From positions 1 through 55,996 of the forward strand of contig JAZQVM010000024.1 of assembly GCA_045631845.1 (NCBI GenBank): a stretch of 55,996 nt of DNA, written 5' to 3'. The position numbers and the translations under genes were made by a program. A model generated the notes under the pieces. It made no database searches. It was given only the letters and a program-made list of their open reading frames with translations, and was not told the origin of the DNA. Of this stretch, positions 55,563 to 55,996 are shown piece by piece. Source of the stretch: CAKSHC01 sp045631845. Lineage in GTDB: Bacteria > Bacillota > Clostridia > Oscillospirales > UMGS1783. Numbering within the stretch: the stretch's first letter is position 1; every line of letters starts with the position of its first letter.

Positions 55563-55996
55563 AAACGAAGAAGATCCTATCCCTGCTACTGGCATCTATC
55601 CTCTTATTGGGGCTGATTACCATCCCCACTTCCGCCGCCGATGCGGCAACGGACACCTATGCTCGCAGTGAGGCCACTGCATTACTTAATGCACCGAACA
55701 TCAACGGTTCGGTTTCGACAGCCGAATGGGGTGACCCCATGATTGTCACCAACAGTGACCATGCCTTGGATACCTGGGGCACCAGCGGTCATTGGATTTA
55801 TGATACAGTCAATTATGATCCTGAGCAGCTTGCGAAGGTGTGGCTGACCAACGACAATAACTTTATCTATCTGGCGGTTACCTTAGATCACGAAACTGCC
55901 GGTACGAAATTTTTTGGTACCGATAACAAGTATTATCCCCAAATGAGTGTTTTACTCTCTCAAAAAGGAGCCGATAACAGTCCTGTACTGGTAGGT
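55559..55996 (+). CDS. CBM9/DOMON-like binding protein 4, N-terminal 146 codons (runs off the window)
   Basis: The ATG at 55559 overlaps the preceding stop (ATGA), and the frame is open to the last base. The signal peptide (about 1-26, PTSAAD) is followed by the same domain opening, NINGSVSTAEWGDPMI, and by KVWLTNDNNFIYLAVTLDH, matching copies 1-3. The C-terminal part, including any membrane anchor, is outside the window. AAAGGAG lies 8 bases before the start. Confidence 0.75.
   Translation, partial: MKTKKILSLLLASILLLGLITIPTSAADAATDTYARSEATALLNAPNINGSVSTAEWGDPMIVTNSDHALDTWGTSGHWIYDTVNYDPEQLAKVWLTNDNNFIYLAVTLDHETAGTKFFGTDNKYYPQMSVLLSQKGADNSPVLVG

Overview
The window looks like chromosomal DNA of an anaerobic, endospore-forming Firmicute of class Clostridia. 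Supporting genes are spo0A, spoIVB, yabP-yabQ-divIC, a sporulation-type class B penicillin-binding protein, an HPr with both His15 and Ser46, the mltG-trmR-trhP cluster, DUF4364, LytTR-DUF3021, and strong Shine-Dalgarno sequences throughout. Three tRNAs are present: Arg-CCG, Leu-CAA and Lys-TTT. The species cannot be named from sequence alone. There is no rRNA and no CRISPR array.

Layout. 1-5 kb: the 5' end of rex with its own promoter and a Rex-like operator, tRNA-Arg with a nested inverted-repeat element behind it, a LytTR/DUF3021 regulator pair, a PHP phosphoesterase, an XRE/ImmA pair with a palindromic operator, a P-loop NTPase and DUF4364. 5-10 kb (mostly minus strand): asnA, yhcH, tRNA-Leu, pcrA, tRNA-Lys and a GNAT-Nudix fusion. 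10-15.4 kb: yabP-yabQ-divIC, trxB with two small membrane genes, and a Y-family polymerase with a YolD-like partner. 15.4-21 kb: an AT-rich patch of unknown genes, then spo0A and spoIVB separated by an AT-rich unknown gene and a folded inverted-repeat region. 21-28 kb: HPr, uvrC, argG-argH and two tandem sugar-binding-type lipoproteins with no transporter nearby. 28-42 kb: a Cys-rich protein and a 41-residue Cys-rich microprotein, both behind sigma-K-like promoters; an orphan ABC ATPase with tmk, a DJ-1 protein, a formyl-THF cyclo-ligase and a CAAX protease; mltG-trmR-trhP; the sporulation PBP; tcdA; an oxidoreductase with a cyclophilin; and gap.

42.2-44.6 kb is the scar of an integrative element. 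It holds a frameshifted small gene, a 3' remnant of a type III methyltransferase, and a CHAP-domain cell-wall hydrolase of the kind carried by conjugative transposons, joined head-on to the methyltransferase remnant.

44.9 kb to the end is the most interesting part. An AraC-type regulator faces an alpha/beta-hydrolase esterase, a GH16 glycosidase without a signal peptide, a lipoprotein built like GH2 but lacking the catalytic acid/base, a secreted GH2 enzyme with both catalytic glutamates, and then at least four tandem, translationally coupled, secreted proteins with a CBM9/DOMON-like N-terminus. The first three of these end in one membrane anchor; the fourth runs off the window. I read this as a Gram-positive glycan-capture and degradation locus. 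Its substrate is unknown, and the repeated membrane-anchored binding proteins are the candidate new system.
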